A stretch of 64,000 bases of DNA. Origin: Rhynchopus sp. YZ270_cl-10. Lineage: Eukaryota > Euglenozoa > Diplonemea > Diplonemida > Diplonemidae. The stretch covers positions 124,001-188,000 of the forward strand of contig OZ037864.1 in NCBI GenBank assembly GCA_964035575.1. The letters run 5' to 3'. The notes beneath the pieces are model-generated. The model saw nothing but the letters and a program-made list of their open reading frames with translations. It was not told the DNA's origin and did not search any database. Within the stretch, counting starts at the first letter, position 1. Each line of letters begins with the position of its first letter. A program made the position numbers and the translations under genes. Of the stretch, positions 63,408-64,000 are shown in pieces.

Positions 63408-64000
63408 TCAATAACTGTAGGTAAACTTACTCCATTTATCATGATCAGTGGGGGAATTGGTCCCGCGGTACCAGTAGTGGACGAGGGTTTTGCCGTCTTC
63501 TGTTACCTCGCTTGCGACGACAGTTTGGTAGCGTGTACGAAACTCACCGTGCGGCGTGTTGCTGCTCACCCAGACGCCATCTTGGAGGTCGACTTCGCTG
63601 TCTTTTAGGAGGGGGTATGCTGTGGCTATGGTGGACATATTGGCTGGGGCAGAGGTCAAGCCAAAGCTTGCGTCGTTTAATGGTTGCGCAACTGTCTCCA
63701 TGAAAGTCTCGATCTCGACACCTTCGCTGACACTCTCCATGCTGGCCTCAAGGCGTTTCTTTAGGTGCACAACCTTCGGCCACGTTTCGTCGTTAAGGTA
63801 GCTGTTCGAAACTGCGTGGGAGCCTTCTGTGAAGACAGAGACTTTGGGGCCGGTCCATTGGGTGTTGTTGGTGATGTACTCCACTCTGTGTGTGAGGAGG
63901 TTGCATTTAAGCAGATTATAGCCAGCATAGCGCTCTGGGTGGTGCACGGTGTTGTCTAGGTCGAGCTCGTCGTGCGCAGCGTCGCTGACGAGAATTCCTC
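63408..64000 (-). CDS. TANGO2: TANGO2 (NRDE family), 5' end outside the window
   Basis: The last 196 residues of a TANGO2-type protein; the frame is open to the window edge, so the N-terminus with the NRDE motif is beyond 64000. Family features seen: RYAGYNLLKCNLLTHRVEY (compare the YNGFNL stretch of animal TANGO2), HAVSNSYLNDETWPKVVHLK (the GLSNALLETPWRK block), a helical middle (RLEASMESVSEGVEIETFM), DGVWVSSNTPHGEFRTRYQT (family GTRSTTVIL-like region) and the end TLVHYWYRGTN. TANGO2 proteins are linked to Golgi organisation, lipid balance and haem handling; biochemical activity is still debated. No intron is seen in this part. Identification is confident from the block order although the start is missing. 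Confidence 0.85.
   Translation of the reverse strand, partial: GILVSDAAHDELDLDNTVHHPERYAGYNLLKCNLLTHRVEYITNNTQWTGPKVSVFTEGSHAVSNSYLNDETWPKVVHLKKRLEASMESVSEGVEIETFMETVAQPLNDASFGLTSAPANMSTIATAYPLLKDSEVDLQDGVWVSSNTPHGEFRTRYQTVVASEVTEDGKTLVHYWYRGTNSPTDHDKWSKFTYSY

Overview
This window is eukaryotic nuclear DNA from a protist. Eleven host protein genes are supported: a UBE2J-type ubiquitin-conjugating enzyme, an ataxin-2-like LsmAD/PDZ/RRM protein, a HAD pyrimidine-5'-nucleotidase-like enzyme, a NEK-like kinase, a DUF4116-repeat protein, TANGO2 (cut by the window edge), two related type I membrane proteins and three unrecognised proteins. All eleven lie on the minus strand. Genes are GC-rich and mostly intron-poor. 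The DNA between them is AT-rich and full of homopolymer runs. Three short cis-introns with GTATG donors can be proposed (59, 109 and 51 nt), and nearly every ATG has an AG 14-35 nt upstream, often behind a pyrimidine tract. One-sided gene order plus acceptor-like leaders fits polycistronic transcription with leader trans-splicing, as in Euglenozoa, but this is inference; no spliced-leader gene or rRNA is present to settle it.

Layout. 1-10.2 kb holds a Harbinger-like MITE and four genes (UBE2J-like, LsmAD/PDZ/RRM protein, unknown repeat protein, HAD phosphatase). 10.2-28.4 kb is an 18-kb gene desert with two sibling TA-flanked elements, a hAT element that carries a LINE RNase H fragment, and dozens of short hairpin repeats. 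28.4-29.6 kb is the kinase. 30.2-37.8 kb is a nest of palindromic, TA-flanked elements with internal minisatellites. 37.9-38.8 kb is an unknown basic protein. 41.1-41.9 kb holds foldback elements. 43.0-44.1 and 49.3-50.3 kb encode the paired membrane proteins; between them lie a 59-copy heptamer array and a hAT element inserted into an older repeat. 50.7-52.2 kb is an unknown gene. 52.2-60.3 kb is another desert. 60.3-61.8 kb is the DUF4116 protein, and TANGO2 runs off the right edge.

The genes do not form an obvious pathway. The most unusual content is non-genic. Several families of 30-70 bp modular repeats share an A-rich leader and often a CTCTCGTG loop, and every clear copy faces the same way relative to the genes. 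Unrelated TA-flanked elements also carry minisatellites built from variants of one CAG(G)TAC motif. All positions come from reading the sequence; no database search or folding program was run.
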